Notes: generated from the letters alone by a model not told the origin. Positions 17,121 to 26,087 are shown, numbered from the stretch's first letter. The stretch: 64,000 nt of DNA from Arthrobacter sp. B1805 (GCF_002929745.1 NZ_PJIQ01000001.1:298850-362849), one strand, 5' to 3'. Numbers and translations are program-made.

Positions 17121-18221
17121 ATGCCCGATGATGGACAGATGGACACGCAGACCGCAAGGATCGGATTGATGGCCGACCCCGGGCTGCCTGAGAAAGTTGC
17201 CGAGGCCCTGACAGTGGACCTCAGTGGGCAGCTTGCCCGAGATGTTGATACCGAGGTGCGGTGGGAGGTGAAGGTGAGCCGGCAGACATTGCCGCTCACC
17301 AGCGACGGAAACATCTCGCTGATGGAGCAAGCCGAACGCCTGCGGAGCGTCCACGAGTGGGATTACATCGTGTACCTCACCGACCTGCCCCGCACTCAAG
17401 CTCAGGAACCAATGCTGTGTGAACTGAGCTCCAGCGCCCGCGCGGCACTGATTTCGCTTCCTGCACTCGGGGCCTTTCGACTCACGAGCAAGACTTGTCA
17501 ACTACTGACGACGGTGATCTCCTCCCTCCGGGAGGGATCCCGAGATTTCCCTTCCCTGCCGGCTGCCCGCAACGCGGTCGGATTCGGGGCGCTGCATCGA
17601 CTGGGTCCGTCCGGGCCAGACGATATCTCCTATATCACCCGCCCTGGGAGGGTGAACCGGGGAAGGCTACTGGCCGGGATGGTGCGCAACAATCGGCCCG
17701 GGCGCCTATTGTCCGCGTTGTCGAGTTGTGTGGCCGCCGCTGCGGCGACCGGGGCTTTCGGTATCTTCTACACCTCAATCTGGTCGATGGCCGATGCGCT
17801 GCATCCGATACGGTTGGCCCTGATCAGCCTGGTAGCGATCACTGCGCTCAGCGGGTGGCTCATCCTGCGCAATGGCTTGTGGACCACACCACGCAACGCG
17901 GCATTTCACGGGCGGACTTCGCTGGACAATGCAGCAACCGTGATCACTGTAGGGCTCAGCGTCGCTCTGATGTACATGGTGCTCCACACCCTGTTGTTGT
18001 TCGGGGCGTTAGCAATCATCGACTCCGGGTACCTCCAGACTCAACTCGGACACCCGGTCACTCTGGTCGATTACGCGCGCCTGTCCTGGCTGGCCGCCTC
18101 ATTGGGCATCACGGCGGGAGCTTTGGGGTCCAACTTCGACAGTGACGACGCTATCCGTGAAGCTACGTACAGTCGGCGCGAATACCAACGACGACAACAG
18201 GACGGCGCCCGAAGCGCCTGA
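17121..18221 (+). CDS. Hypothetical membrane protein with cytosolic N-terminal domain
   Basis: About 366 residues. The first 190 are soluble, alpha/beta in character and begin IGLMADPGLPEKVAEALTVDL with a VHEWDYIVYLTDLP strand-loop, reminiscent of a nucleotide- or small-molecule-binding fold without a P-loop. Four hydrophobic helices follow between about 200 and 345, then a basic tail. Two closely spaced ATGs (17121, 17139) lack a ribosome site, so the start is uncertain. Family not named. Confidence 0.68.
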   Translation: MPDDGQMDTQTARIGLMADPGLPEKVAEALTVDLSGQLARDVDTEVRWEVKVSRQTLPLTSDGNISLMEQAERLRSVHEWDYIVYLTDLPRTQAQEPMLCELSSSARAALISLPALGAFRLTSKTCQLLTTVISSLREGSRDFPSLPAARNAVGFGALHRLGPSGPDDISYITRPGRVNRGRLLAGMVRNNRPGRLLSALSSCVAAAAATGAFGIFYTSIWSMADALHPIRLALISLVAITALSGWLILRNGLWTTPRNAAFHGRTSLDNAATVITVGLSVALMYMVLHTLLLFGALAIIDSGYLQTQLGHPVTLVDYARLSWLAASLGITAGALGSNFDSDDAIREATYSRREYQRRQQDGARSA

Positions 18222-18234
18222 TCCCGGAAGTTCC

Positions 18235-18752
18235 TCACGTGCGAAGGCGTTCGGTCACGGGTTGCATGGCTGTGTCGACGACCGATTCCATCGTCGTGAG
18301 GAGGTCGGCGAACCGTATGGCTATCGCTTCAGGCATCGGATGAACGATTGTCATGCCCCACACTTGGAATCTCTGATCGGCCCCACCCAAAAGAGCGACG
18401 GGTAGGGGCATGACCAGATCGAACTGGGAGTGCGCGACGGTCGGGTTCCCGTACTTCCGAATCATCTCGTGCGTGGCGAGGAGTTCGGCCGGTACGCCAG
18501 GAAAATTGGCCATCTGGTCCAGGCGGGTGCGGACGTTGGAGTGGATGTGGGGTGCATGTAGGTTGTGACCGCGTGGGAAGTCAGTGGCTCCCTCACGTCG
18601 GAGCCCTCGCCGCTGTCCAGCGCCTTGCTCAGCGAGTGAGCGGCTTCCGATAGGTCGTCGGCATGGCTTGTGAGTTCTACCAGGAGCCGGGTGTCGGGGG
18701 AGTGCCGATTCGTCATTGCCTTCGTCCGCTTGGCCGTTTCCAACACCAGCAT
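18235..18752 (-). pseudogene. Frameshifted hypothetical gene
   Basis: Two reading frames join near 18555. The N-terminal part (TNRHSPDTRLLVELTSHADD, then SLSKALDSGEGSDVREPLT) is in one frame; the continuation (NVRTRLDQMANFPGVPAELL, then RFQVWGMTIVHPMPEAIAIR) is in another and ends at 18235. Each half looks like real, soluble protein sequence with actinobacterial codon use, whereas the continuation of each frame past the junction is unlike protein. A single indel explains this. Function unknown. Confidence 0.55.
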
Positions 18753-18990
18753 GGTACTCGCGCGTGGATCCAGGTACCGGTCTGTCCCTGCTGGGTGGCA
18801 ACCCTATTGCTGGGCGTCCAGGTTCGCGATGCGCCGGTAGAGGTCAATGGTTACCCGCGCGGCGTCGACCCCATCAAGTACCGCATTCTCAAGACACGAT
18901 CTAAACAGCCCGTCCGGCCGCAGCACATCGGGTTGGGCCGATAACCGGCAGCCGGACCGCGGCGGGTCGTGGTGCGTTGTTCGTGCTTGT

Positions 18991-20493
18991 TCAGTCTTCG
19001 TTCGTGGTGCTTCCATGCCGTGGAAGGAAGAGGGCTAGCACGAGCGCGATGACAGCGAGGACGGTACCGACCGTGAACGCAGCACGTGCACCAGCTGCGA
19101 TCGCAGCAGGATCGGTCCCTCCGGCGGTGGAGCTGAGGACTCCGATGAGGACTGCCAGGCCGGCGGCGCCGCCGAGTTGCTGGATGGTGTTGAGCGCGGC
19201 GCTGCCGTGGCCGGTGAGATTGCTCGGGAGTGAGCCGAGCGACATGGTGAAGATGGCAACCCAGGCGAACGCCTGCCCGGCAGAGATGATCATGAAGGTG
19301 GCCAGGATCACCCATATCGAAGTGTTCTCGGTGAAGGTTGTCATGAACCACCATCCAGCACTAACGATGAATACTCCGGGGATCGCGAGACCTCGGGCTC
19401 CGAGGCGGTCGTAGTAGCGGCCGACGAGGACCGACACGATCGCGATCGTCGCACCCCCGGGCACCATGAGCAGCCCGGTCTCCAACGAACCGAGCCCGAG
19501 CGACTCCTGGAGCATGAAGGGAAGGACTGTGACGAGGCTGAAGGCGCCCATCACGAGGAAGACGAAGACGATGACAGGCCTGGTGAACGAGGCGTACGTG
19601 AAGATCCGCAGGTCGAGGACGGCGGCGCCGCGGCGCTGCAAACGGATTTGCCGCCACGCGAACGCTCCGATACCCACCAGGTCCAGCGGGAGCGAGATCC
19701 AGGTCAGCGCAGGGAATCCCTCGCCACCGGATTCGCCGGCACTTGCCAGACCGTACACCAGGGCGCCGAATCCAATCGCGGAGAGCACCAGCGACAGTGC
19801 GTCGAAGCCGATGCGCCGTGGAGTGGTGAGGTTCGGCATCTTGATCGCGCCTATGAGCAGGCCAAGGACCGACAGCGGCAGGATGATGATGAACAACCAC
19901 CGCCAGGAAAGCTGCGACATCACCAGGCCCGAGAACGCGGGTCCGAGGGCGGGGGCGACGGCGGTCACCGCGGTGACCAGTGCCATCATCTGTCCGCGAC
20001 GAGAGGGTGCGACGAGACCGATCGACGTCGTCATCAGCAGCGGAACCAACACCGCTGTGCCCAGTGCCTGGACAATGCGGCCGGTGAGGAGGAGCGCGAA
20101 ACCGGGTGCGACAGCTGCGATGAGGGTGCCAAGGGTGAACAGTCCGACGCTGACGATGAAGATCGTCCGGAGCTGAAACCGCTGCATGACGTACCCGGTG
20201 GTCGGGATGATGACCGCCAGGGTGAGGGCGTACCCGGTGGTAAGCCACTGCCCGGTCGTCGCCGTGATGTTGAGGTCGTTCATGATCTGCGGCAGGGCCA
20301 CCCCGATCACCATCTCGGACAGGAACGCCACGAAGGCCGAGAAGACCAGGACGGAAATTGTCAGGATCTCTCCTGGAGACAACCGCCTCGTCGGAGTAGG
20401 AGTGGTCGCGATCGAGCCGATGACGGATTCTTGAGGGTCGGCAATCATGCTGATGGGCCCTGTTGCAGGGGTGATGCGCGTGTCATTACTCAT
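18991..20493 (-). CDS. MFS drug exporter, DHA2 (EmrB/QacA) type
   Basis: 500 residues with about 14 hydrophobic helices, as in the DHA2 group. Motif A-like GYVMQRFQLRTIF after helix 2, motif C-like ALGPAFSGLVMSQLSWRWLF in helix 5. Proton-driven efflux of hydrophobic or cationic compounds. It begins 27 bases after the stop of another MFS gene on the same strand, so the two are probably one transcript, and both may belong to the MerR-linked cluster to the right. Confidence 0.88.
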   Translation of the reverse strand: MSNDTRITPATGPISMIADPQESVIGSIATTPTPTRRLSPGEILTISVLVFSAFVAFLSEMVIGVALPQIMNDLNITATTGQWLTTGYALTLAVIIPTTGYVMQRFQLRTIFIVSVGLFTLGTLIAAVAPGFALLLTGRIVQALGTAVLVPLLMTTSIGLVAPSRRGQMMALVTAVTAVAPALGPAFSGLVMSQLSWRWLFIIILPLSVLGLLIGAIKMPNLTTPRRIGFDALSLVLSAIGFGALVYGLASAGESGGEGFPALTWISLPLDLVGIGAFAWRQIRLQRRGAAVLDLRIFTYASFTRPVIVFVFLVMGAFSLVTVLPFMLQESLGLGSLETGLLMVPGGATIAIVSVLVGRYYDRLGARGLAIPGVFIVSAGWWFMTTFTENTSIWVILATFMIISAGQAFAWVAIFTMSLGSLPSNLTGHGSAALNTIQQLGGAAGLAVLIGVLSSTAGGTDPAAIAAGARAAFTVGTVLAVIALVLALFLPRHGSTTNED

Positions 20494-20520
20494 GAGGTGT
20501 TCGTTCCAGTGCTCGTGTTG

Positions 20521-21756
20521 TTATGCGAGTTTCGGGGGTTTGACGGCGCCCAGGATGATGGCGCCGAGTATGGAGGCGAGGCCGCCGAGGACGAAGGCTG
20601 TCTGCACGCCGGCGCCGTCGACGAGGAGCCCGCCGATGAACGCGCCGAGGGCGATCGCGACCTGGAACACGCCTGTCTGCAGTCCTCCGATGCTCTCCAG
20701 GCGGGCCGGTTCGGCTCGTGCGAGCCAGGTCGAGATAACCGTCGGCAGGGCACCGAAGCCAGCTCCCCAGAGTGCAGCGGCAATGAGGAGCAGCACGGAG
20801 CTGCCGCCCATGTCGGCGAAGGCGATCATCGCCAGGCCGAGGATGAGCGGGAAGATCAGTGTCGCAATGCGCAACGTTCTGTCGGCCAGGGGCCCGGCAA
20901 TCAGGTTGCCGCCCACAATGCCCAGTCCGTACACCAGGAGCAGGACAGCGAGCTGCTCGGGAGCCAGTCCGCCGACCTCGGTCGCCGCAGGACGGATGTA
21001 GGTGAAACCGGCGAAGTGACCGGCGCCCATCAAGGCCATGGTGAACAGGCAGAGCAGGACCATGCGGGAGCGCAGCGTCTGGATCAGGGGCCGGAATCCG
21101 CTCGAGGGGCCGGCGAGGATCGAGGGCAGGGCAAAGAATTGGATGACCATGGCGATGATGCCGACGCCGGCGGCCAGGGCGAACACTGCACGCCAGCCCC
21201 AAATCTCACCAAGCAGTGTGCCGAGCGGAACCGCGGCGACGGTGGCCAAGGTCACGCCGACGTTCACAATTGTCAGACCCAGACCGAGTTTCGATGCTGG
21301 AACCAGGCGCGCCGTGATGGAGATCGCCAGCGCCCAGAAACCACCGATCGCGATGCCAAGCAACACGCGGGCGGCCAGAAGTATCGGGTAGGTCGGCGCG
21401 ATCGCCACCAGCACGTCCGAGACGACGGCCAGCGCCGAGAGGATGAGCATCAGGTGCCGGCGGTCCATGCGTGAGAGCACGACGGGGATGGTGATACCGG
21501 AGATCGCTGCGACGATGGCGGTGATTGCGACGGACTGACCTGCCACGCCCTCGGTCACTCCCAGATCCGCGGCAACCCGGGAGAGGAGGCTCGCCGGCAG
21601 GAACTCGGCCATGACGAGGGCGAACACACCCACGCTGAGCGAGGCCACCCCAGCCCATGATGGTTTCTGTGCTGGGCCTGCACTGTCGGACGGACTGCCG
21701 GATCCTGATCCGTTAGTGCCGGTGTCCTGTGTTGCTGTTGCTTCGTGAGGAGTCAT
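20521..21756 (-). CDS. MFS transporter, DHA1 (AraJ-like) type
   Basis: 411 residues with 12 hydrophobic helices. Motif A-like VVLSRMDRRHLM after helix 2 and RVLLGIAIGGFWALA in helix 4 are typical of the AraJ/CynX-like DHA1 exporters. The first 30 residues are hydrophilic (Thr/Ser/Gly-rich). Likely exports a small organic molecule. Cotranscribed with the DHA2 gene downstream; 104 bases separate it from the reductase gene upstream, where short repeats lie. Confidence 0.86.
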   Translation of the reverse strand: MTPHEATATQDTGTNGSGSGSPSDSAGPAQKPSWAGVASLSVGVFALVMAEFLPASLLSRVAADLGVTEGVAGQSVAITAIVAAISGITIPVVLSRMDRRHLMLILSALAVVSDVLVAIAPTYPILLAARVLLGIAIGGFWALAISITARLVPASKLGLGLTIVNVGVTLATVAAVPLGTLLGEIWGWRAVFALAAGVGIIAMVIQFFALPSILAGPSSGFRPLIQTLRSRMVLLCLFTMALMGAGHFAGFTYIRPAATEVGGLAPEQLAVLLLVYGLGIVGGNLIAGPLADRTLRIATLIFPLILGLAMIAFADMGGSSVLLLIAAALWGAGFGALPTVISTWLARAEPARLESIGGLQTGVFQVAIALGAFIGGLLVDGAGVQTAFVLGGLASILGAIILGAVKPPKLA

Positions 21757-21792
21757 TCGTTCGTCATCCTGGCTTGCGTGCTAGTACGTACA

Positions 21793-21810
21793 TAGGTGCG
21801 CGTAGGTGCG
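21793..21810. repeat. Two TAGGTGCG direct repeats beside a GTACGTAC palindrome
   Basis: In front of the DHA1 gene, TAGGTGCG occurs at 21793-21800 and 21803-21810, ten bases apart (one helical turn), next to GTACGTAC at 21784-21791. This could be a regulator binding region. No consensus is recognised. Confidence 0.3.
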
Positions 21811-21860
21811 TGCGCGGGGGTATGTATGGAGTGCGGTTGATCGGTGTGGGACTGGTGGCG

Positions 21861-22619
21861 TCAGCTGTAGCAGGCGCGGTTGATCGCGACGAGGAAGGGG
21901 CCGGTCACGCGGTGGCCCTCACCGAATGCCGGCGTACCCGCGTACTCACCAATGACCTCCATGGCGAGATCGCGGCGCTGCGGAACGCGGTCTCTGTCCG
22001 CAGCGGCCAGCCACCGTGGCATCTCATCGAGCGTCCGGTCGGTGCAGTAGACGGGGGCGCCGGGCTGCTGTCGCCATGATTCCGCGAGAACGCCCGCGTC
22101 GAAAGCATCGAAGCCGGTCTGCTTCACCAGGGACATCGCCATCTTCCGGTGCTCATCGTCATCGGACGCCACCGGAATGGCCACCCGGCCTGCCGTGCCG
22201 GCCTCGGTGGCCTTTGCGTCAAAGGACTGGGACGTGATGGCATTCCAGGCCTTGGTGACGGGGCGGCCGAACAGCTCGGACAACCAGACGCTCTCGGGCT
22301 GGCCCTCAATGAAAGCCGGGACGATGCCGTCGCGCGCCGGGTAATAGTTCGAGGTGTCGATCACGACCGCGGCCTCGGGTGCACGCCGTACGTGCTCGGC
22401 GATGTCCTCGTTACGGTTCATCGGAACCGACACGATGAGGACATCGACGTCGATGGCCGCTTCCGAGGCGGTGACGGCTCGTGCGCCGGTGCTCAAAGCC
22501 GCGGCAGCGATCGTCTCCGGGCCACGTGAGTTCGCGATAGTCACGTCGTGTCCGTGACGGCTGAGCCGCCGAGCGATAGTCGAGCCAATCGAACCCGCGC
22601 CGATGATTCCGATCTTCAT
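21861..22619 (-). CDS. NADPH-dependent F420 reductase-like oxidoreductase
   Basis: 252 residues. N-terminal Rossmann fold KIGIIGAGSIGSTIARRLSRHGHDV and the ANSRGPETI stretch that in the NADP/F420 oxidoreductase family reads the NADP phosphate; then VDTSNYYPARDG. Related to F420H2:NADP oxidoreductase and to dinucleotide-binding reductases of catabolic clusters; the true substrate is uncertain. GGGAG precedes ATG 22619. One of three operator-like copies (22656-22686) sits just upstream. Confidence 0.78.
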   Translation of the reverse strand: MKIGIIGAGSIGSTIARRLSRHGHDVTIANSRGPETIAAAALSTGARAVTASEAAIDVDVLIVSVPMNRNEDIAEHVRRAPEAAVVIDTSNYYPARDGIVPAFIEGQPESVWLSELFGRPVTKAWNAITSQSFDAKATEAGTAGRVAIPVASDDDEHRKMAMSLVKQTGFDAFDAGVLAESWRQQPGAPVYCTDRTLDEMPRWLAAADRDRVPQRRDLAMEVIGEYAGTPAFGEGHRVTGPFLVAINRACYS

Positions 22620-22655
22620 GTTTCTCCCTCAAGCGATGTCTGTCCTCCCATCATC

Positions 22656-22686
22656 AACATTGCCATTAGTGTGAAGGTCAAATCGT
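22656..22686 (-). promoter_or_regulatory. MerR-type operator/promoter, copy B
   Basis: On the plus strand CATTAGTGTGAAGGTCAA followed by ATCGTG; read on the minus strand it gives a TTGACC -35 (22681-22676) and a GATGAT -10-like hexamer after 20 bases, the long spacing typical of MerR-activated promoters. Nearly identical to copy A at 24662. Confidence 0.6.
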
Positions 22687-22752
22687 GGCTGTCACAGACC
22701 GGCTGCCGAGGAACGTAAAGCTACTGATCGGTGGTGATAGCTCACCCATGCA

Positions 22753-23310
22753 TCAGGCAGGGTCGAGCTCGTGCAGGGCCCGGTATTGGCCCTGGAAGTA
22801 CAGCAAAGGGTCAGGGTCCCTGTCAGGGGATGTTCCCAGTTCAATGACGCGTCCGAGCACGATGAGGTGATCACCTGCGTCGTGTTCGGCCCAGATCGTG
22901 CAGTCGAACCATGCCAGGCTTCCTTCAACGATCGGGTTGCCCTGCGTCGTCGGACTCCACGGAATGCCTGCCCATTTGTCGGTGCCCCGTCGAGCGAACT
23001 GGTTCGACAGTGCTTCCTGATTTCGGGCGAGAACGTTGACCGTGAAGGATCCAGTGTCGCGGATCCTCGGGTAGGTGATGGAGGTCTTCATGACGCTGAA
23101 GGACACCAGCGGCGGGTTGACGGAGACACTGTAGAACGATTGGCAGGTGAACCCAATCGGCCCTTGGTCATGGTGGCCGGTGATGATCGTGATCCCTGAG
23201 GCGTATCGGCCAGCAGTACTGCGGAAGAGGTCGTGATCAATGCTGGAGCTCTGACTGTGGCCCTGACCCTGGCTGTGACTTTGGCTGGGGTTGCCGATAG
23301 TTGTCGTCAT
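22753..23310 (-). CDS. Flavin reductase (FMN-binding split barrel)
   Basis: 185 residues of the small component of two-component flavin monooxygenases, which supplies reduced FMN/FAD using NAD(P)H. Visible: YASGITIITGHHDQGPIGFT, the PPLVSFSVMKTS strand and FTVNVLARNQEALSNQFA. The first 25 residues are a Ser/Gln/His/Gly-rich tail (SQSHSQGQGHSQSSS), which is unusual. Its ATG overlaps the monooxygenase stop by four bases, which pairs it with that enzyme. Confidence 0.88.
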   Translation of the reverse strand: MTTTIGNPSQSHSQGQGHSQSSSIDHDLFRSTAGRYASGITIITGHHDQGPIGFTCQSFYSVSVNPPLVSFSVMKTSITYPRIRDTGSFTVNVLARNQEALSNQFARRGTDKWAGIPWSPTTQGNPIVEGSLAWFDCTIWAEHDAGDHLIVLGRVIELGTSPDRDPDPLLYFQGQYRALHELDPA

Positions 23311-24647
23311 TCGGTGGGTTCCATAAGCCGGGTGTCCAAGCCGTACTGGGCCGGGGCGCCGAGGTGATCGCGTAGGGTCGTACCCTCGTAGTCGTCGTGG
23401 AAGAGACCGCGTTCCTGCAGTAAGGGGACGACCTCGTCCACGAAGGTATCGATCCCATCCTCGTAGACATCGATGGACACCCAGAAGCCGTCACAGGCGC
23501 CAGCTTCGAACCATTCCTGCATGTGATCCGCGGTGACCGATGCCGGGCCCACAGGAGTGGGGTGGTAGTCGATGACCCCGTGGGCGAGGATGTCGCGGAG
23601 CGTCCATCCTTCTCGGGCAACCTCGAGCACTTTGGGGGAGCGGGGATCGAAGGGACTGGGCCGGACTGCTTCCAGCTGGGCGGGCCGGAGTGGCTCGTCG
23701 ATCTGGCTCGCATCCAGCGTCAGTCCCAGCATGGACCCGAGATAGGGCACCATCGCCGGGGCGGCTCGGTCACCCAAGGCTGCACGGCGGTCCAAGGCCG
23801 CCCGCTTGGTGGCAGCGATGGCCGGCATGACTCCGGCGATGAACTTCACCTCATCCGGGTTACGGCCTGCCTTGCGCGCAGCGTCGCGGACGGCTTCGCG
23901 CTGGGCGCGCGCGTCTTCGATGGTGAACACCGCGCCAATGACGGCACTGGCGTACCGGCCAGCGATCTCGAGGCCGTTCGCGCCTCCACCGGCCGAAAAG
24001 ACCACGGGTTGGCCCTGCTCCGAGGGAGGTATGGGCAGCGGCCCGCGGGAGGCGACGTAGGTTCCCTGCAGGTTGATGGCCTGGATCTTCTCCGGATCGA
24101 GGAACCGGGCGTTCATGGTGTCCCGGATCCAGGCGTCCTGCTGCCAGCTACCCCAGAGCGCCTGCGTGATCTGGATCGTCTCATGCGCGCGCTGGTAGCG
24201 CTGCGGTCGGGGCGCGATTTCCTGCCCGAAGTTCGCGGCGGAGTCTGGGTCGCTGGTCGTCACGGCATTCCATCCGGCCCGGCCGTGACTCATCACGTCC
24301 AGGGCCTTGAACTGGCGTGCCAGGTTGTAGGGCTCGTTGAAGGTGGTGGAACCAGTTGCTACAAGACCGATGCGTTCGGTTGCCCGGGCGATGGCCGCCA
24401 GGGTCAGCATGGGTTCCAGAGTGAGCATCGGTGCTTCCTGCACACCGTCTGCCTTGTAAGCGAGGAAGTCGGGCAGGAACAGGAACGCGAACTTGCCCCG
24501 TTCGGCCGCCTGGGCGTAGCGCACCTGGGCGTCGAAGTCACTGTAATTGGCTGGGTTCACGCCGGCGCCACGCCAAGCCGACCCATGAGCTCCGTACCCA
24601 TTGCCGAGCTGCAGACCGAGGATCATTTTTGAAGAGGAAGAAGTCAC
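23307..24647 (-). CDS. FMN-dependent monooxygenase, NtaA/SnaA/DszA family (LLM class)
   Basis: 446 residues, luciferase-like TIM barrel. Typical NtaA-family blocks: FAFLFLPDFLA, RIGLVATGSTTFNEPYNLARQF, LDVMSHGRAGWNAVTT, and GQPVVFSAGGGANGLEIAGRYA. Such enzymes use reduced flavin from the partner reductase to oxidise chelators, sulfur compounds or other xenobiotics; the substrate cannot be deduced. The GTG start at 24647 lies about seven bases after a CACTAT -10, so the mRNA may be leaderless. Confidence 0.88.
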   Translation of the reverse strand: MTSSSSKMILGLQLGNGYGAHGSAWRGAGVNPANYSDFDAQVRYAQAAERGKFAFLFLPDFLAYKADGVQEAPMLTLEPMLTLAAIARATERIGLVATGSTTFNEPYNLARQFKALDVMSHGRAGWNAVTTSDPDSAANFGQEIAPRPQRYQRAHETIQITQALWGSWQQDAWIRDTMNARFLDPEKIQAINLQGTYVASRGPLPIPPSEQGQPVVFSAGGGANGLEIAGRYASAVIGAVFTIEDARAQREAVRDAARKAGRNPDEVKFIAGVMPAIAATKRAALDRRAALGDRAAPAMVPYLGSMLGLTLDASQIDEPLRPAQLEAVRPSPFDPRSPKVLEVAREGWTLRDILAHGVIDYHPTPVGPASVTADHMQEWFEAGACDGFWVSIDVYEDGIDTFVDEVVPLLQERGLFHDDYEGTTLRDHLGAPAQYGLDTRLMEPTE

Positions 24648-24653
24648 CTACCC

Positions 24654-24690
24654 ATAGTGCAACCTTCTCATTAGTGACAAGGTCAAATCG
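24654..24690 (-). promoter_or_regulatory. MerR-type operator/promoter, copy A
   Basis: On the plus strand ACCTTCTCATTAGTGACAAG then GTCAAATCGTG. The 22-base core ACCTT...AAGGT is a near-perfect palindrome. Minus-strand reading gives TTGACC (24686-24681) and CACTAT (24659-24654), 21 bases apart. It shares 22 of 24 bases with copy B across CATTAGTG-NN-AAGGTCAAATCGTG. Confidence 0.65.
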
Positions 24691-24695
24691 TGCGC

Positions 24696-25097
24696 CTACT
24701 GCTGCGCCGATTGCCGTTCGCGAGTGCCGTGCTTGCTACCGGCGGCTTCGAGTGCCTGGACGTAGCGGGTGATGGCGTCCCGGTTCTGCGACAGGACGTC
24801 GATCTTGTGGGCCATCCGGTCCCGCTCCTCTCGCAGGATCTCCAGGAGTTCCGGGTCAGCGTCGTCGACGACGACTCTTTGCGGCTGGTTCAAGCACGGC
24901 AGGATGTTACCGATGATCCTGGTCGGAATCCCTGAATCGATGAGCCCGCGGATCTTCGCCACGCGGTCCACAAGGTATTCGTCGTACTCCCGGTATCCGT
25001 TGTCGAGGCGGCGCGGCGTCACCAGACCCTGCTCCTCGTAGTACCGGAGCATCCGAGCCGGCACCCCAGACCTCTGTTCCAATTCGCCTATACGCAT
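24696..25097 (-). CDS. MerR family regulator of the monooxygenase cluster
   Basis: 133 residues: helix-turn-helix RIGELEQRSGVPARMLRYYEEQGLV, wing RRLDNGYREYDEYLVDRV, and a long coiled dimerisation helix, with a short C-terminus lacking metal-binding cysteines. ATG 25097 was chosen at the first residue of the family. It lies downstream of one copy of a palindrome that also precedes the monooxygenase and reductase genes, which supports autoregulation and control of the cluster. Confidence 0.85.
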   Translation of the reverse strand: MRIGELEQRSGVPARMLRYYEEQGLVTPRRLDNGYREYDEYLVDRVAKIRGLIDSGIPTRIIGNILPCLNQPQRVVVDDADPELLEILREERDRMAHKIDVLSQNRDAITRYVQALEAAGSKHGTRERQSAQQ

Positions 25098-25130
25098 ACC
25101 CACTCCTGCAATCGAACCTAAACTCCAGAC

Positions 25131-25154
25131 CAACCTTCACACTAGTGGAAGGGT
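25131..25154. promoter_or_regulatory. MerR-type operator, copy C (merR upstream)
   Basis: ACCTTCACACTAGTGGAAGG, with a good dyad around ACTAGT, lies 34 bases before the merR start. It has the ACCTTC and TAGTG parts of copies A and B but lacks the TTGACC -35, as expected if merR is repressed rather than activated. Confidence 0.55.
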
Positions 25155-25659
25155 AGCATGCAGCGCTCACGCTACCCTTCTGCGGGAGCGGCTTCTGCTG
25201 GTCATCACGTCGGCGCTCCTCGTTTCTGGGAGTGGATCTACTTGCCCGGGTACGGGATGCACCTAGAACAAAGGTATTTGCGACGCGCTGCGGGGACGCT
25301 CCTACCTGGCTCCTGGGACCCTCTTCGGCGTAGCGATACTCCGTACCAGAATCTACGGTCTACTCCAGCCTGCGTGTGTTGAATTTCGCTACACATTGTT
25401 CGCCGGTCTGTTCGAACTTCTCGACGTCCTGGCGGGAGTTGCATGCGGCAGGACTGAGCAAGGGAGGGGTGGTCGGTCTTGCAGCGACAACCGGCAGACG
25501 TTGATTAAGTGACATTGACTTGGTCAGCGGCCGCGTCCCGCTAGAGACGGCTCAACGTAAGCTTTCCTGGATGGGGGACCCCCGCATGCTCGAACTGACG
25601 ACGACCAGCATAGATGATGGGGCCTTCGCCCAGCGTGAGATCCGCGGTCGTAGCAGGGA
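25155..25659. other. Intergenic region without recognised genes
   Basis: About 500 bases with lower GC content than the flanks and short, unlikely reading frames on both strands. I see no RNA gene or repeat. Confidence 0.45.
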
Positions 25660-26022
25660 TCAGGATCGCAGGATCTTCTCGATGCTCTTGCCTCGGGCCA
25701 GCTCATCGACCAGCTTGTCGAGATAGCGAACTTTCTGCATCACAGGGTCTTCGATGTCCTCGACCCGCACCCCGCACACGACGCCGGTTATCAGCGGCGC
25801 ATTGGAGTTCAGGCGTGCATCGGCGAAAAATGCCTCGAACGGAGTTTCCCGCTCTAGATGACGCTCGAGATCGATGTCATCGAAGCCGGTCAACCACCTG
25901 ATGACCTGGTGCAACTCCGCTTTCGTGCGGCCCTTTTTCTCCACTTTCGTGACGTAGTGGGGATACACCGCGGAGAACGGCATCCGGTAGACCCGGGTCA
26001 GGGTCTTTTCGTCCGTCTTCAT
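25660..26022 (-). CDS. DUF2200 domain protein
   Basis: 120 residues, soluble, matching the whole length of the DUF2200 family: [27 protein letters not shown] at the N-terminus and [14 protein letters not shown] in the middle, ending in a charged helix. The family is widespread but has no known function. Single gene; the neighbouring genes do not suggest a role. Confidence 0.85.
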   Translation of the reverse strand: MKTDEKTLTRVYRMPFSAVYPHYVTKVEKKGRTKAELHQVIRWLTGFDDIDLERHLERETPFEAFFADARLNSNAPLITGVVCGVRVEDIEDPVMQKVRYLDKLVDELARGKSIEKILRS

Positions 26023-26087
26023 GCCGCAATCGTATCGCTGGATGGTAAATCAGGATCGGCACGTTCTTCGTCCTCGCCTTCGTACGC

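Noticed and set aside
18804-19016. Small minus-strand open frame after the DHA2 exporter
   Set aside because: Only its last 29 codons look protein-like; no start with ribosome site and no family, so it may be a remnant but is not supported as a gene.
19648-21474. Long plus-strand open frame opposite the two MFS genes (608 codons)
   Set aside because: Low-complexity, Gln/Asp/Arg-rich translation without domains, mirror of the third-position GC bias of the MFS genes, which show clear family motifs.
22688-22712. Second TGTCACA as a possible ECF41 promoter
   Set aside because: The bases 16-17 positions later read ACGT/CGTA rather than CGTC or TGTC, and no plus-strand gene follows.
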